A stretch of 34,931 nucleotides of DNA from an uncultured Roseobacter sp. GTDB lineage: Bacteria; Pseudomonadota; Alphaproteobacteria; Rhodobacterales; Rhodobacteraceae. The number at the start of each line of letters is the position of its first letter. The stretch's first letter is position 1. The notes under the pieces are model-generated. The model worked only from the letters and a program-made list of their open reading frames with translations, had not been told where the DNA came from and searched no databases. The stretch spans positions 1 through 34,931 of the forward strand of contig CAJXIL010000023.1 of assembly GCA_913054455.1 (NCBI GenBank). The letters run 5' to 3'. Positions 1 through 7,951 of this stretch are shown here, in pieces. A program made the position numbers and the translations under genes.

Positions 1-576
1 GCCATGGGGATTTCTCTCCGGTCCGGTTGAAATTGGGGGGATGCCTACGCCCTCATGCGCGCCCGCGCAAGGGTTCTGCACTGCGGCATATCGCAGGGCG
101 CTACCGGATTTTGCGTCATCGGAGTTGTAAAAAGGCTTGCAAATAAGGGTCGTGCGGCAATCAATTCTTGTTACACTTGTTTCTATGTTTTTCGCATTTG
201 TGATTGGGAAGGTCGCATTTGCCGGGCTGTCTTGCGCTTTTGGCCCGGTGCTGAGCACTGGCGACGGCCCTTGGCTGGCTTCGATTCTGATCGAAAATCG
301 GAACGATGACCAGGGACGGATGCCCTCATGGAGCCTATTCCACGGGCGGGCGGGTTAGACCAGTGTGTTCGTGGAGCCGGAGCGAGGTAAATGGCCGAGA
401 AAATGGAGCGGGGAGTTTGGGCTCTAAGACCTATCTTTACCCGCGTAGGGCAGGCAGGGCTATGAGGCGCAGACCGGGCAAGACTAGCAAGCGAGCTGCC
501 TGGTGCGTGCGCGGCAGGGCGCGCCATCCTGCGCGCCGGGCCGTTTTGTGATTGGCCATTCCGGCCAATGCCTCTC
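1..576. other. Stretch without a convincing gene
   Basis: I recognise no gene here. Reading frames on both strands give only low-complexity, arginine-rich or short products. One 73-codon frame from a TTG at 137 has a hydrophobic stretch but no good ribosome binding site. At the left edge the minus strand reads a purine-rich GGAGAG about eight bases before an ATG at positions 5-3, so a leftward gene may start just outside the window. A seven-base-pair hairpin (ATTGGCC/GGCCAAT, about 551-569) lies just beyond the 3' end of the following minus-strand gene and could help stop transcription, but it has no T-run. I looked for RNase P, SRP, tmRNA and tRNA signatures and found none. Confidence 0.4.
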
Positions 577-894
577 TCAGGCGCCGTTGTCCTGGGTGGG
601 GACGGCTTCGGCCAGGGCTTCAAATGACTGGCCCGAGGCCATGAGGCAGGTCATGCCGGTGGGCATGGTCACTGTGATGGTCCAGCTGCCGCTTTCGGCC
701 GAGGCAAAGGTCTCCATCACCATGCCCTGTTGGCCAATGCCAATGGCCTGGCGGCTTTCGCCGTATTTCGATGCGAGGCGCTCGACAACAACGTCGCGTG
801 GTGCGCAGTTGCGGCCCTGGGCCAATGCGGGAGAGGCAGCCATGAGGCTCGCGGTAAAGCCCAGTACAGACAGGCCAAGTGCAGTTCTAAACAT
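577..894 (-). CDS. Small exported protein, unknown function
   Basis: This encodes 105 residues. The N-terminus is a typical Sec signal peptide: MFRTALG, a hydrophobic run, then an ASPALAQ cleavage site near residue 26. The mature part of about 80 residues has two cysteines (in NCAPRD and in GMTCLM) that could form a disulfide in the periplasm. A good ribosome binding site, GGAGAAG, lies three bases before the ATG. The segment RDVVVERLASKYGE near residues 33-46 looks like a conserved N-terminal helix of small periplasmic proteins I have seen in Rhodobacteraceae, but I know no function for them. The gene stands alone, divergent from the malyl-CoA gene, with a long shared upstream region holding a strong dyad. 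Confidence 0.75.
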   Translation of the reverse strand: MFRTALGLSVLGFTASLMAASPALAQGRNCAPRDVVVERLASKYGESRQAIGIGQQGMVMETFASAESGSWTITVTMPTGMTCLMASGQSFEALAEAVPTQDNGA

Positions 895-1357
895 CGTCTT
901 CTCCTTGGGTTTTACCCTATGCGGAACGGCTGACCTGAGAGAGAGCGGTCACGTGACCTCTCTTTCGAACCGACCAGATCAGGACCGGATTCAATTGACG
1001 TAATGGTTATGCAGGCCTTTGGCCCAGTCTTCCTAAAGGGCATTTTGCCCGCGCCGAGACAGATCAGTGTGTGAACCTAGGCCCTTAAAATAAGGGTTTT
1101 GATCCCGATGAGGTCTCCGACCAACATGGCCGCTGCGATAAATAAACTGTGCCAAGGACACTTTGAAAAAGAGTTAATCCGCCGGCCCTGGCTGACTGAA
1201 GTCGAAACCTGAGAAAAATATCCTTCTTTCGACGCAGCTTAGCACTGTGCCAAATTTGTGTCGCAGGGTCGTTTCTGCGATGCGGCATGATTGCGCTTGA
1301 AAGTTTTCACCCGAATCTATACCCGTTTGCGCAACAAAATAACCTGGAGGCTTCCTG
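895..1357. promoter_or_regulatory. Divergent intergenic region upstream of mcl2
   Basis: This 463-base region separates two divergent genes and must hold both promoters. Three symmetric elements are visible: a large dyad at 939-966, a hairpin GGGCA-TTT-TGCCC at 1038-1050, and an AT-rich hairpin CCCTTA-AAA-TAAGGG followed by TTTT at 1082-1100. Close to the malyl-CoA gene there is TTGAAA (about 1299) and TATACC about 15 bases later, a weak promoter candidate, followed by the palindrome TTGCGCAA at 1327-1334 and an AACCTGGAGG ribosome binding site. No frame inside looks coding. Confidence 0.5.
939..966. promoter_or_regulatory. 28-base inverted repeat centred on GGTCACGTGACC
   Basis: The core GGTCACGTGACC (947-958) is a perfect 12-base palindrome, and six of eight flanking positions on each side also pair (GAGAGAGC on the left, TCTCTTTC on the right). 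It lies 45-72 bases upstream of the small exported protein gene on the minus strand. It could be a repressor or activator operator, or a hairpin in that gene's leader mRNA. The cognate regulator is unknown. Confidence 0.5.
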
Positions 1358-2212
1358 ATGGATCCGCGCACACGCCCTTATCGTTCGGTACTCTACATCC
1401 CCGGCTCCAAGCCACGCGCCCTTGAAAAGGCCAAGACGCTGCCCGTGGACGCGGTGATCTTTGATCTTGAGGACGCGGTCTCGGTTGAGGAAAAGGAAAA
1501 TGCGCGTGATACGCTGGCGGCCGCGCTGGCGGAGGGCGGATATGGCGCGCGGGTGCGTATCGTGCGGATCAATGGCTTTGACACTCCCTGGGGCAAAGAG
1601 GACGCCAGGGCGGCCGCTGCGATGGACTGCGATGCGGTGCTGCTGCCCAAGGTATCGAGCCCGGCAGACCTGGACGCACTGGCCGAAATCACCGGCGACA
1701 AGCCGCTCTGGGCGATGATGGAGACGCCGCGCGGTATGTTGAATGCAGCTGAGATCGCCGCCCATCCCAAGTTGCAGGGGATGGTCATGGGCACCAATGA
1801 TCTGGCCAAGGAGCTGCAGACACGGTTCCGTGCCGATCGCCTGCCGATGATGGCCGGGCTGGGCTTGTGCCTGTTGGCTGCCAAGGCCGAGGGTCTGATC
1901 ATTGTGGACGGTGTCTACAATGCCTTCAAGGATGACGAGGGTCTGCGGGTGGAGAGCACCCAGGGCCGTGATATGGGATTTGATGGTAAGACCCTGATCC
2001 ACCCAGCGCAGGTCGCAGTTGCCAACGAAGCCTTCGCCCCCAGCGAAGCAGAAATTGATCTGGCCCGCCGTCAGATTTCTGCCTTTGAAGAGTCCGAGGC
2101 CTCCGGTCAGGGCGTGGCAGTGGTGGACGGTAAGATCGTCGAAAACCTGCATGTGGTGACCGCCCGAGAAATTCTCGCAAAAGCGGATGCAATTGCCGCG
2201 CTTTCCGCCTAG
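1358..2212 (+). CDS. mcl2: (3S)-malyl-CoA thioesterase / CitE-like CoA ester lyase (Mcl2 type)
   Basis: The 284-residue protein belongs to the HpcH/HpaI-CitE fold. FDLEDAV (35-41), RINGFDTPWG (70-79), METPRGM (121-127) and GTNDLAKEL (145-153) are the family blocks; E122 and D148 are in the usual magnesium-binding positions. GKTLIHPAQV (210-219) is the conserved C-terminal block. In Rhodobacter sphaeroides two paralogues exist: Mcl1, the longer true lyase (about 318 residues), and the shorter Mcl2, which hydrolyses (3S)-malyl-CoA to malate and CoA. The length and the location two genes before mesaconyl-CoA hydratase favour Mcl2, which completes the ethylmalonyl-CoA pathway by releasing malate. 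The distinction from a true lyase rests on length and context, not on a diagnostic residue. A strong CTGGAGG ribosome binding site precedes the ATG. Confidence 0.85.
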   Translation: MDPRTRPYRSVLYIPGSKPRALEKAKTLPVDAVIFDLEDAVSVEEKENARDTLAAALAEGGYGARVRIVRINGFDTPWGKEDARAAAAMDCDAVLLPKVSSPADLDALAEITGDKPLWAMMETPRGMLNAAEIAAHPKLQGMVMGTNDLAKELQTRFRADRLPMMAGLGLCLLAAKAEGLIIVDGVYNAFKDDEGLRVESTQGRDMGFDGKTLIHPAQVAVANEAFAPSEAEIDLARRQISAFEESEASGQGVAVVDGKIVENLHVVTAREILAKADAIAALSA

Positions 2213-2213
2213 G

Positions 2214-2230
2214 TGTTAACCAAGTTAACA
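2214..2230. promoter_or_regulatory. Perfect dyad TGTTAAC-CAA-GTTAACA
   Basis: A seven-base perfect inverted repeat with a three-base centre begins one base after the mcl2 stop codon and ends 16 bases before the next start codon. It could be an operator for an internal promoter or a small mRNA hairpin separating the two genes. There is no T-run, so it is not a standard terminator. Confidence 0.4.
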
Positions 2231-2246
2231 TCTTAGGGAGACTGAC

Positions 2247-2798
2247 ATGACACTTCTGGTTCTAGGCATCCTGCTGTGGTGGGGCGCGCATCTGTTTAAG
2301 CGATTGGCCCCGGGCATGCGCGCGTCCATGGGCGATAAGGGCAAAGGTCTTGTCGCCATTGCTATCGTGGCGAGCGTCGTTTTGATGGTGCTGGGCTACC
2401 GGTCGGCTGAGAGCTTCGAGCTGGGGCTTTACCCGCCCTTCCTCCGGCATATCAACAATCTGCTGGTGCTGCTGGCGCTCTATTTCACCAGCCCTGGCCC
2501 CTCCAAAGGCGCGATCTTTTACAAGATGCGCCACCCAATGTTGTTTGGCTTTTCGCTCTGGGCGATCGCCCACCTGCTGGTCAACTGGGATCCGGCCTCC
2601 TTTGTGCTGTTTGGCGGTTTGCTGATCTGGGCCCTGGTCGAAATGGTGGTGATCAACCGCGCCGAGCCTGACTGGACACCGAATCCCAAGGGCAGCATTG
2701 CCAAGGATGGCATGTTCTTGGTGGCCTCTGTGGTGCTGCTGGCGGTGATTGGCTATGTGCACGGGATGATCGGTCCCTCACCCTTTTCAGGAGGCTGA
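2247..2798 (+). CDS. NnrU family integral membrane protein
   Basis: The protein has 183 residues and about five hydrophobic membrane segments, beginning with LLVLGILLWWGAHLFKR and ending with a segment near residues 155-175. The block KMRHPMLFGFSLWAIAHL (93-110) is characteristic of the NnrU family. NnrU was named for a locus needed for nitrite and nitric oxide reductase expression in Rhodobacter sphaeroides, but its biochemical role is not established, and most members sit outside denitrification loci, as here. It lies between mcl2 and mch, and its last codons contain the AGGAGG ribosome binding site of the next gene, so the two are cotranscribed. Nothing here points to nitrogen-oxide metabolism. 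Confidence 0.85.
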   Translation: MTLLVLGILLWWGAHLFKRLAPGMRASMGDKGKGLVAIAIVASVVLMVLGYRSAESFELGLYPPFLRHINNLLVLLALYFTSPGPSKGAIFYKMRHPMLFGFSLWAIAHLLVNWDPASFVLFGGLLIWALVEMVVINRAEPDWTPNPKGSIAKDGMFLVASVVLLAVIGYVHGMIGPSPFSGG

Positions 2799-2801
2799 GC
2801 C

Positions 2802-3005
2802 ATGAAACTCTACCGTTTTTTGAGCGAAGACGACACATCCGCCTTTTGTCACAAGGTGACCGATGCGCTGAACAAAGGGTGGGAGCTGCATGGCAGCCCC
2901 ACCCAGACCTTTGACCCTGTCAAAGGCATCATGCGTTGTGGTCAGTCCGTGGTGAAAGAGGTGGATGGCACCTATACACCCGAGACAAAACTGGGAGAAC
3001 ACTGA
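2802..3005 (+). CDS. DUF1737 domain protein
   Basis: This small soluble protein of 67 residues matches the DUF1737 pattern: LYRFLSEDDTSAFCHKVTDALNKGWELHGSP followed by a short beta-rich end (given here as positions 3-33 in shortened form: LYRFLSE, CHKVTDALN, GWELHGSP). It has no signal peptide or membrane segment. It is translationally coupled on both sides: its ribosome binding site is within nnrU and its TGA overlaps the mch ATG (TGATG). DUF1737 has no known function. The tight coupling suggests coexpression with mesaconyl-CoA hydratase rather than a proven role in that pathway. Confidence 0.8.
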   Translation: MKLYRFLSEDDTSAFCHKVTDALNKGWELHGSPTQTFDPVKGIMRCGQSVVKEVDGTYTPETKLGEH

Positions 3006-4051
3006 TGGCCAAGACCCGCGCGGCAAAAACAAATTCCGGCCGATTTTTCGAAGACTATGCCCTGGGGGATGTGATCACCCATGCGGTGCCCCGCACCGTT
3101 TCGGGAGGCGAGCGCGCCATGTATCATGCGCTCTACCCGGCGCGCCATGCGCTGTATTCTTCGGATGAATTTGCCCGCCGCTCTGGTCTGCCCAAATCGC
3201 CGCTGGATGATCTGGCGGCCTTTCACATCGTGTTTGGCAAAACGGTTCCTGATGTGTCGCTGAACGCGGTGGCCAACCTGGGCTACGCCGAGGGGCGCTG
3301 GCTTTTGCCGGTCTACGAGGGTGACACGCTGCGCTCGACAAGTGAAGTGATTGGCGTCAAGCAGAACTCCAACGGCAAATCCGGCGTGGTCTACGTGCGC
3401 ACCAAGGGCCTGAACCAGCGCGACGAGACTGTGATGGAATATGTCCGCTGGGTTATGGTGCGCAAAGGTAATCTGGACGCGCCAGCCCCCGAAACCGTGC
3501 TGCCGGATCTGGCCAAGGTCATTCCTGCGGATCAGCTGGTGGTGCCTGCGGGTTTGGATTTCAGCAGCTATGATTTTGATCTGGCTGGCGAGGCGCATCG
3601 CTGGGGGGACTACGCAGTTGGCGAGACCATCAACCACGTGGATGGCGTCACCATTGAAGAGGCCGAGCATATGCTGGCCACGCGCCTGTGGCAAAACACG
3701 GCTAAGGTGCATTTCGACACGACTGCCCGTCCCGATGGGACCCGGTTGATCTATGGTGGCCATGTTATCTCGATGGCGCGGGCGCTCTCCTTTAATGGGC
3801 TGGCCAACGCGCAGATGATTGTCGGTCTCAACGGCGGCGCCCATGCCAACCCCTGCCTGTCCGGTACCACCATCCGCGCCTGGTCCGAGGTTCTGGACAA
3901 GGCCGATACCGATGCCCCTGGCGTTGGTGCCATTCGCCTGCGTCTCGTGGCCACCAAAGGTGGCGAACCCTTTGCGTTGAAAGGCGAGGATGGCAAATAC
4001 CTGCCTGAGGTCCTGCTGGATCTGGACTATTGGGCCTTGATGCCAAAGTAA
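3005..4051 (+). CDS. mch: Mesaconyl-CoA hydratase (beta-methylmalyl-CoA dehydratase)
   Basis: The 348-residue enzyme interconverts mesaconyl-CoA and beta-methylmalyl-CoA, the step before C-C cleavage in the ethylmalonyl-CoA pathway. It is a double hot-dog (MaoC-like) protein. The N-terminal half (about residues 14-170) holds GRFFEDYALGDVITH and YEGDTLRSTSEVIGV; the C-terminal half (about 195-345) repeats the pattern with YDFDLAGEAHRWGDYAVGE and FNGLANAQMIVGLNGGAH. Length agrees with the roughly 343-residue R. sphaeroides enzyme. I chose the ATG at 3005, which overlaps the stop of the preceding gene; an in-frame upstream start would add 23 residues unlike the family. A strong terminator follows, so this ends the mcl2-mch operon. 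Confidence 0.93.
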   Translation: MAKTRAAKTNSGRFFEDYALGDVITHAVPRTVSGGERAMYHALYPARHALYSSDEFARRSGLPKSPLDDLAAFHIVFGKTVPDVSLNAVANLGYAEGRWLLPVYEGDTLRSTSEVIGVKQNSNGKSGVVYVRTKGLNQRDETVMEYVRWVMVRKGNLDAPAPETVLPDLAKVIPADQLVVPAGLDFSSYDFDLAGEAHRWGDYAVGETINHVDGVTIEEAEHMLATRLWQNTAKVHFDTTARPDGTRLIYGGHVISMARALSFNGLANAQMIVGLNGGAHANPCLSGTTIRAWSEVLDKADTDAPGVGAIRLRLVATKGGEPFALKGEDGKYLPEVLLDLDYWALMPK

Positions 4052-4081
4052 CGCCCATGGGGCTGAACCAGGTTCTTTAAG

Positions 4082-4117
4082 CAGGCCAGGCAGACAGCTG
4101 CCTGGCCTGTGGTTTTT
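4082..4117 (+). terminator. Rho-independent terminator after mch
   Basis: A perfect 12-base-pair stem (CAGGCCAGGCAG / CTGCCTGGCCTG) with loop ACAG is followed by TGGTTTTTT. It lies 30 bases after the mch stop codon and closes the mcl2-nnrU-DUF1737-mch transcript. Confidence 0.92.
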
Positions 4118-4123
4118 TCGAAG

Positions 4124-4131
4124 GTGATCAC
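4124..4131. promoter_or_regulatory. GTGATCAC palindrome upstream of the DUF1194 gene
   Basis: This perfect eight-base palindrome lies about 62 bases before the DUF1194 start codon. The same palindrome occurs twice upstream of sdhC. It may be a half or whole site for one regulator shared by the two units; the identity of that regulator is unknown. Confidence 0.35.
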
Positions 4132-4193
4132 AGCTCTGTGTTTGTCCTACATCAGGGGTGACGACAGGGCATCTTCTTGCCTAGAGTTTTTGG

Positions 4194-4982
4194 ATGAGGT
4201 TCAAAGCCCGACTCTTTGCTGCTGTTTTACTTGCCTTGCCCTTGCCTGGTTGGGCCTGTGATCTGGCGCTGGTGCTGGCGGTGGATGTTTCGGGTTCGGT
4301 AGATGCTACTGAATACCGTATCCAGATGGACGGGCTGGCAGCGGGTCTGCGTGACGGGGTGGTGTCGGAGGCCTTGGTAAATGCCCAGGCGCAGGTGACT
4401 CTGATCCAGTGGTCGGGGCGGGCGCGGCAAGAGATTTCCATCCCCTGGACGCCAACCCGCACCTTTGAGGAGGTCGAGGCTCTGGCCAGTGCGGTGGAGG
4501 CCGCCCCACGTCCCTGGCGTAATTATTCCACCGCGCTGGGAGAGGCGCTATTGCTGGGGCTCAATCAGATTACAGAGGGGCCGAATTGCAAACGCGGGGT
4601 AATTGATCTCTCTGGGGACGGGCCCTCAAACGAGGGGGTGGAACCTGCCACGCTGAAGCCTCTGATGCGGCAGGTCGATGTCACTGTGAATGCCCTAGCA
4701 ATCGAGCAAAGCGAGCCGGAACTCACGGCCTATTTCTACGAACATGTGATCCAGGGGGAGGGGGCCTTTGTCGAAACCGCCCATAGTTTTCGCGACTACC
4801 CGGAGAAAATTCGTCGCAAATTGGTCCGTGAGGTGGCGCGCAAAACGGCCCAGACCCTGCCCATCCTAGAACCCGTTGATCGCGCGTTGCTTTTGCTTCG
4901 AAACCGCCCTCTAAACCGCGACTTTCGGGGGGAGGAGCAGGAAATCGTTCTAGGGAGGGCTGATTCTGCAAAACAATTTTAG
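4194..4982 (+). CDS. Secreted von Willebrand factor A protein (DUF1194)
   Basis: The protein has 262 residues with a signal peptide (MRFKARL, hydrophobic run, cleavage near WA-CDLAL at residue 21). The mature part is a VWA-like domain with an intact metal-ion-dependent adhesion site: D31-V-S33-G-S35. DLSGDGPSNEG near residues 138-148 is the second MIDAS-type loop. VWA domains bind partner proteins through a divalent metal. DUF1194 proteins usually end soon after a block like the present YPEKIRRKLVRE; here about 50 more residues follow, basic and leucine-rich (RALLLLRNRPLNRDF), which looks like an added or drifted tail. It stands alone between the mch terminator and the sdh promoter. Function unknown. 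Confidence 0.83.
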   Translation: MRFKARLFAAVLLALPLPGWACDLALVLAVDVSGSVDATEYRIQMDGLAAGLRDGVVSEALVNAQAQVTLIQWSGRARQEISIPWTPTRTFEEVEALASAVEAAPRPWRNYSTALGEALLLGLNQITEGPNCKRGVIDLSGDGPSNEGVEPATLKPLMRQVDVTVNALAIEQSEPELTAYFYEHVIQGEGAFVETAHSFRDYPEKIRRKLVREVARKTAQTLPILEPVDRALLLLRNRPLNRDFRGEEQEIVLGRADSAKQF

Positions 4983-4994
4983 TAAGACATTTTT

Positions 4995-5023
4995 GTGATC
5001 ACTGGGTGGTTACCTGTGATCAC
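4995..5023. promoter_or_regulatory. Two tandem GTGATCAC sites upstream of sdhC
   Basis: GTGATCAC occurs at 4995-5002 and again at 5016-5023, 21 bases apart centre to centre (two helical turns), embedded in TTGTGATCACTG and CTGTGATCACGA. They lie 115-143 bases upstream of the sdhC start in an otherwise AT-rich leader. Two identical palindromes on the same helix face are typical of cooperative binding by a dimeric regulator. I cannot assign the regulator. Confidence 0.5.
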
Positions 5024-5137
5024 GAAATGTGTTTTTTTGCAAAACAGGTCAAATAACCGCAGAAATTTACCCGCTGTTTGCGTGACAGGACGTAAAAATC
5101 CGCTAAAACGTCGTCAGCTAACTGGAAAGGAGCCAAC

Positions 5138-5521
5138 ATGGCCGATGTAAATCGGGGCAATCGCCCGCTTTCGCCGCATTTGTCGATCTATCGCCCGCAG
5201 ATGACCTCGCTATCCTCGATCCTCACCCGGATCACAGGCAATGCGTTGATTATCTCGGTGATGCTGATTGTCTGGTGGCTCCTCGCGGCGGCGACTTCGC
5301 CTGCCTATTTTGCCACTGCCAACGGAGTGATGACCTCCTGGTTTGGCGACATCGTGCTGACGTTGTCGACGCTGGGCATCTGGTATCACTTCCTCGCCGG
5401 GCTGCGTCACCTTTATTTTGATGCGGGCCACGGGCTGGATATCGAAACAGCCGAAAAACTGGGCTGGGGCATGATGATCGGTTCGGTCGTCCTCACCGTA
5501 ATCACCGTGATCGTGGTTTAA
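5138..5521 (+). CDS. sdhC: Succinate dehydrogenase cytochrome b556 subunit
   Basis: This 127-residue membrane anchor, with SdhD, holds heme b and the ubiquinone site of complex II in the inner membrane. RPLSPHLSIYRPQMTS (9-24) is the SdhC signature. Three membrane segments are visible (about 30-52, 65-90, 106-127). H84 in WYHFLAGLRH matches the heme-ligand histidine and H91 the second conserved histidine, at the same residue numbers as in E. coli. A strong AAAGGAG ribosome binding site precedes the ATG, and sdhD begins ten bases downstream. This is the first gene of the sdh operon, preceded by tandem GTGATCAC sites. Confidence 0.96.
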   Translation: MADVNRGNRPLSPHLSIYRPQMTSLSSILTRITGNALIISVMLIVWWLLAAATSPAYFATANGVMTSWFGDIVLTLSTLGIWYHFLAGLRHLYFDAGHGLDIETAEKLGWGMMIGSVVLTVITVIVV

Positions 5522-5531
5522 GGAGCAAGAC

Positions 5532-5903
5532 ATGCGTTATTTGACCGCTCGTAAACGCGCTGTTGGTAAGGGCGCCGCAGGCACCGGCACCGAACATCAC
5601 TGGTACATGCAGGTGAGCGCCGTGGCGTTGGCCTTTCTGGTTCCGGCCTTCATCTATATCGTTGGATCCGCCATAGGCGGCACGCAGGAAGAGGTCTTGG
5701 CCACTTTTGCACGCCCCTTTCCGGCAATCCTGACCGGGCTCACGCTGTTTGTTGGCGTGATGCATTTCAACAAGGGCGCGCAAATGATGATCGAAGATTA
5801 TGCGCGTGGCTCGATGCGTAAAGCGCTGATCATGTTTGTGATCGGCCTCAGCTACGCCACAATCGCCACTGGGGTTTTTGCCCTGGCCAAGATCGCGCTG
5901 TAA
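5532..5903 (+). CDS. sdhD: Succinate dehydrogenase hydrophobic anchor subunit
   Basis: The 123-residue anchor pairs with SdhC in complex II. EHHWYMQVSAVAL (21-33) is the conserved entry to the first of three membrane segments. H78, D89 and Y90 (HFNKGAQMMIEDY) reproduce the spacing of E. coli SdhD H71-D82-Y83, where the histidine binds heme and the tyrosine contacts ubiquinone. The gene follows sdhC by 10 bases with an AAGGAGC ribosome binding site and is followed by sdhA 12 bases later. Confidence 0.96.
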   Translation: MRYLTARKRAVGKGAAGTGTEHHWYMQVSAVALAFLVPAFIYIVGSAIGGTQEEVLATFARPFPAILTGLTLFVGVMHFNKGAQMMIEDYARGSMRKALIMFVIGLSYATIATGVFALAKIAL

Positions 5904-5915
5904 GGGACAAAAGAA

Positions 5916-7721
5916 ATGGCTGCATACGAATACGAGACGCATGACTATGACGTCGTGGTCGTGGGTGCCGGCGGTGCCGGTCTGCGCGCAACTCTTGGCA
6001 TGGCCGAACAGGGCCTGCGCACTGCCTGTGTGACCAAGGTTTTCCCAACCCGTTCCCACACGGTTGCGGCGCAGGGCGGTATCGCCGCCTCGCTGAGCAA
6101 CATGGGCCCGGATAACTGGCAGTGGCATATGTATGACACCGTCAAGGGCTCTGACTGGCTGGGTGATACGGATGCGATGGAATACCTCGCCCGCGAAGCC
6201 CCCAAGGCGGTCTATGAGTTGGAGCACTATGGTGTGCCCTTCTCCCGCACCGAAGAGGGAAAGATCTACCAGCGTCCCTTTGGCGGTCATACCACCGAAT
6301 TTGGCGAAGGCCCTGCCGTGCAGCGGACCTGTGCTGCGGCGGACCGGACCGGCCACGCCATCCTGCACACGCTTTATGGTCAGTCGCTGAAGAATAACGC
6401 TGAATTCTACATCGAATATTTTGCCATCGATCTGATCATGTCGGATGAGGGCGAATGCCAGGGTGTTGTCTGCTGGAAGCTCGACGACGGCACCATGCAT
6501 GTCTTCAACGCCAAGATGGTCGTTCTGGCCACCGGCGGCTATGGCCGTGCCTTCTTCTCGGCCACTTCGGCCCATACCTGCACCGGTGACGGTGGTGGCA
6601 TGGTGGCCCGTGCCGGTCTGGCGCTGCAGGATATGGAATTTGTCCAGTTCCACCCCACCGGCATCTATGGCTCTGGCTGTCTGATCACCGAGGGCGCACG
6701 CGGCGAAGGCGGTTATCTGACCAACTCTGAAGGCGAACGGTTCATGGAGCGCTATGCGCCCCAGTACAAAGACCTCGCCCCGCGCGACTATGTTTCGCGT
6801 TCGATGACCATGGAAATCCGCGAAGGCCGTGGTGTTGGCGCCGATGGCGACCATATTCACTTGAACCTCAGCCACCTGCCTCCCGAGGCCCTGGCCGAGC
6901 GTCTGCCGGGGATCTCTGAAAGCGCCAAGATCTTTGCTGGTGTTGACGTCACCAAGGAACCCATCCCGGTTCTGCCAACGGTGCACTACAACATGGGCGG
7001 CATTCCCACCAACTATTGGGGCGAAGTGCTGAACCCAACGGCGGACAACCCAACGGGTGTTGTGCCCGGCCTGATGGCCGTGGGCGAAGCCGGCTGTGCT
7101 TCGGTGCATGGGGCAAACCGCCTTGGCTCTAACTCGCTGATTGACCTTGTGGTCTTTGGCCGCGCTGCTGCCATCCGTGCGGGTAAGACCGTGGATGCAG
7201 AAGCCCCCAACCCGGTGCTGAACCAGGCCTCGGTCGACAAGGCCTTTGATCGCTTTGACGGCTTGCGCAACGCCAATGGCGGCATCGCGACAGCCGATCT
7301 GCGTCTGGAAATGCAGCGCACCATGCAGTCCGATGCGGCAGTGTTCCGCACGGACAAGTCGCTGAAAGAGGGCGTCGAGAAGATGACCGTGATCGCGGGC
7401 AAAATGGATGACCTCAAAGTCACCGATCGCTCGCTGGTCTGGAACTCGGATCTGATGGAAACGCTGGAACTGGCCAACCTGATGCCAAACGCCCTGGCCA
7501 CCATCCATGGTGCCGAAGCTCGTCGCGAAAGCCGTGGTGCCCACGCGCACGAGGACTACAGCACCCGCGATGATGAGAACTGGCGCGTGCATACCGTCAG
7601 CCGGGTTGAAGGCGAAAAGGTCGATCTGACCTATCGCCCTGTCATCCTGGACCGTCTTACCACCGAAGACGAAGGCGGTATCAGCCTGGCGAAGATCGCG
7701 CCAAAAGCGCGGACCTTCTGA
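5916..7721 (+). CDS. sdhA: Succinate dehydrogenase flavoprotein subunit
   Basis: The 601-residue catalytic subunit oxidises succinate to fumarate and passes electrons to SdhB. The FAD-binding VVVGAGGAG lies at residues 14-22; H48 in [11 protein letters not shown] is the covalent FAD attachment site; QFHPTG and GARGEGG (260-266, with R262) line the active site; ANRLGSNSL near residue 405 is the conserved C-terminal FAD contact. Length is normal for the family. A long open frame exists on the opposite strand, which I read as a codon-bias shadow. The next gene starts one base after this stop, so at least the small lipoprotein gene is cotranscribed. Confidence 0.98.
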   Translation: MAAYEYETHDYDVVVVGAGGAGLRATLGMAEQGLRTACVTKVFPTRSHTVAAQGGIAASLSNMGPDNWQWHMYDTVKGSDWLGDTDAMEYLAREAPKAVYELEHYGVPFSRTEEGKIYQRPFGGHTTEFGEGPAVQRTCAAADRTGHAILHTLYGQSLKNNAEFYIEYFAIDLIMSDEGECQGVVCWKLDDGTMHVFNAKMVVLATGGYGRAFFSATSAHTCTGDGGGMVARAGLALQDMEFVQFHPTGIYGSGCLITEGARGEGGYLTNSEGERFMERYAPQYKDLAPRDYVSRSMTMEIREGRGVGADGDHIHLNLSHLPPEALAERLPGISESAKIFAGVDVTKEPIPVLPTVHYNMGGIPTNYWGEVLNPTADNPTGVVPGLMAVGEAGCASVHGANRLGSNSLIDLVVFGRAAAIRAGKTVDAEAPNPVLNQASVDKAFDRFDGLRNANGGIATADLRLEMQRTMQSDAAVFRTDKSLKEGVEKMTVIAGKMDDLKVTDRSLVWNSDLMETLELANLMPNALATIHGAEARRESRGAHAHEDYSTRDDENWRVHTVSRVEGEKVDLTYRPVILDRLTTEDEGGISLAKIAPKARTF

Positions 7722-7722
7722 T

Positions 7723-7950
7723 ATGGTTCGGCTCTGGGATACCAAAATGGCGCTGCTGGGCTTTACGGCCCTGCTGTTGTCGGCCTGTGCCGACCGCCAG
7801 GTATCCCAGGTGCCCCTACCATGGGACTTTCCACTGATGCCCGGCGATGCGGCGCTGTGGGAGACTCTGACGATTGAACAACAGCGACGTGCCTTAGCCT
7901 TCCTGTCGGATGGCTCCACCATTCGGTCCTCATTGATCGAGGACTATTAG
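7723..7950 (+). CDS. Small lipoprotein within the sdh operon
   Basis: This 75-residue protein has a lipoprotein signal: a basic start (MVRLWDTK), the hydrophobic run MALLGFTALLL and a lipobox LSAC with the lipidated cysteine at residue 22. The mature part of about 53 residues is hydrophilic and rich in short hydrophobic patches (WDFPLMPGDAALWETL); I do not recognise it. An alternative start at M9 would give a very short signal. It begins one base after the sdhA stop and ends one base before the next gene, so it is part of the sdh transcript. A role in complex II biogenesis is only a guess from position. Confidence 0.72.
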   Translation: MVRLWDTKMALLGFTALLLSACADRQVSQVPLPWDFPLMPGDAALWETLTIEQQRRALAFLSDGSTIRSSLIEDY

Positions 7951-7951
7951 A

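Noticed and set aside
137-358. Short frame with a hydrophobic start in the left intergenic stretch
   Set aside because: It starts at a TTG without a ribosome binding site, and the product after residue 30 has no pattern I recognise.
1082-1100. CCCTTA-AAA-TAAGGG-TTTT as a terminator
   Set aside because: No plus-strand gene ends upstream of it, and the stem is only six mostly AT pairs; kept only as an element of the intergenic region.
3071-3078. Fourth GTGATCAC copy as an operator
   Set aside because: It lies inside the mch coding sequence and can be explained by the codons for VITH; not counted as a site.
5502-7922. Very long open frame on the minus strand opposite sdhA
   Set aside because: It lies exactly opposite the conserved sdhA/sdhD genes, is histidine/arginine/glycine-rich and matches no family; GC-rich codon bias commonly opens such antisense frames.
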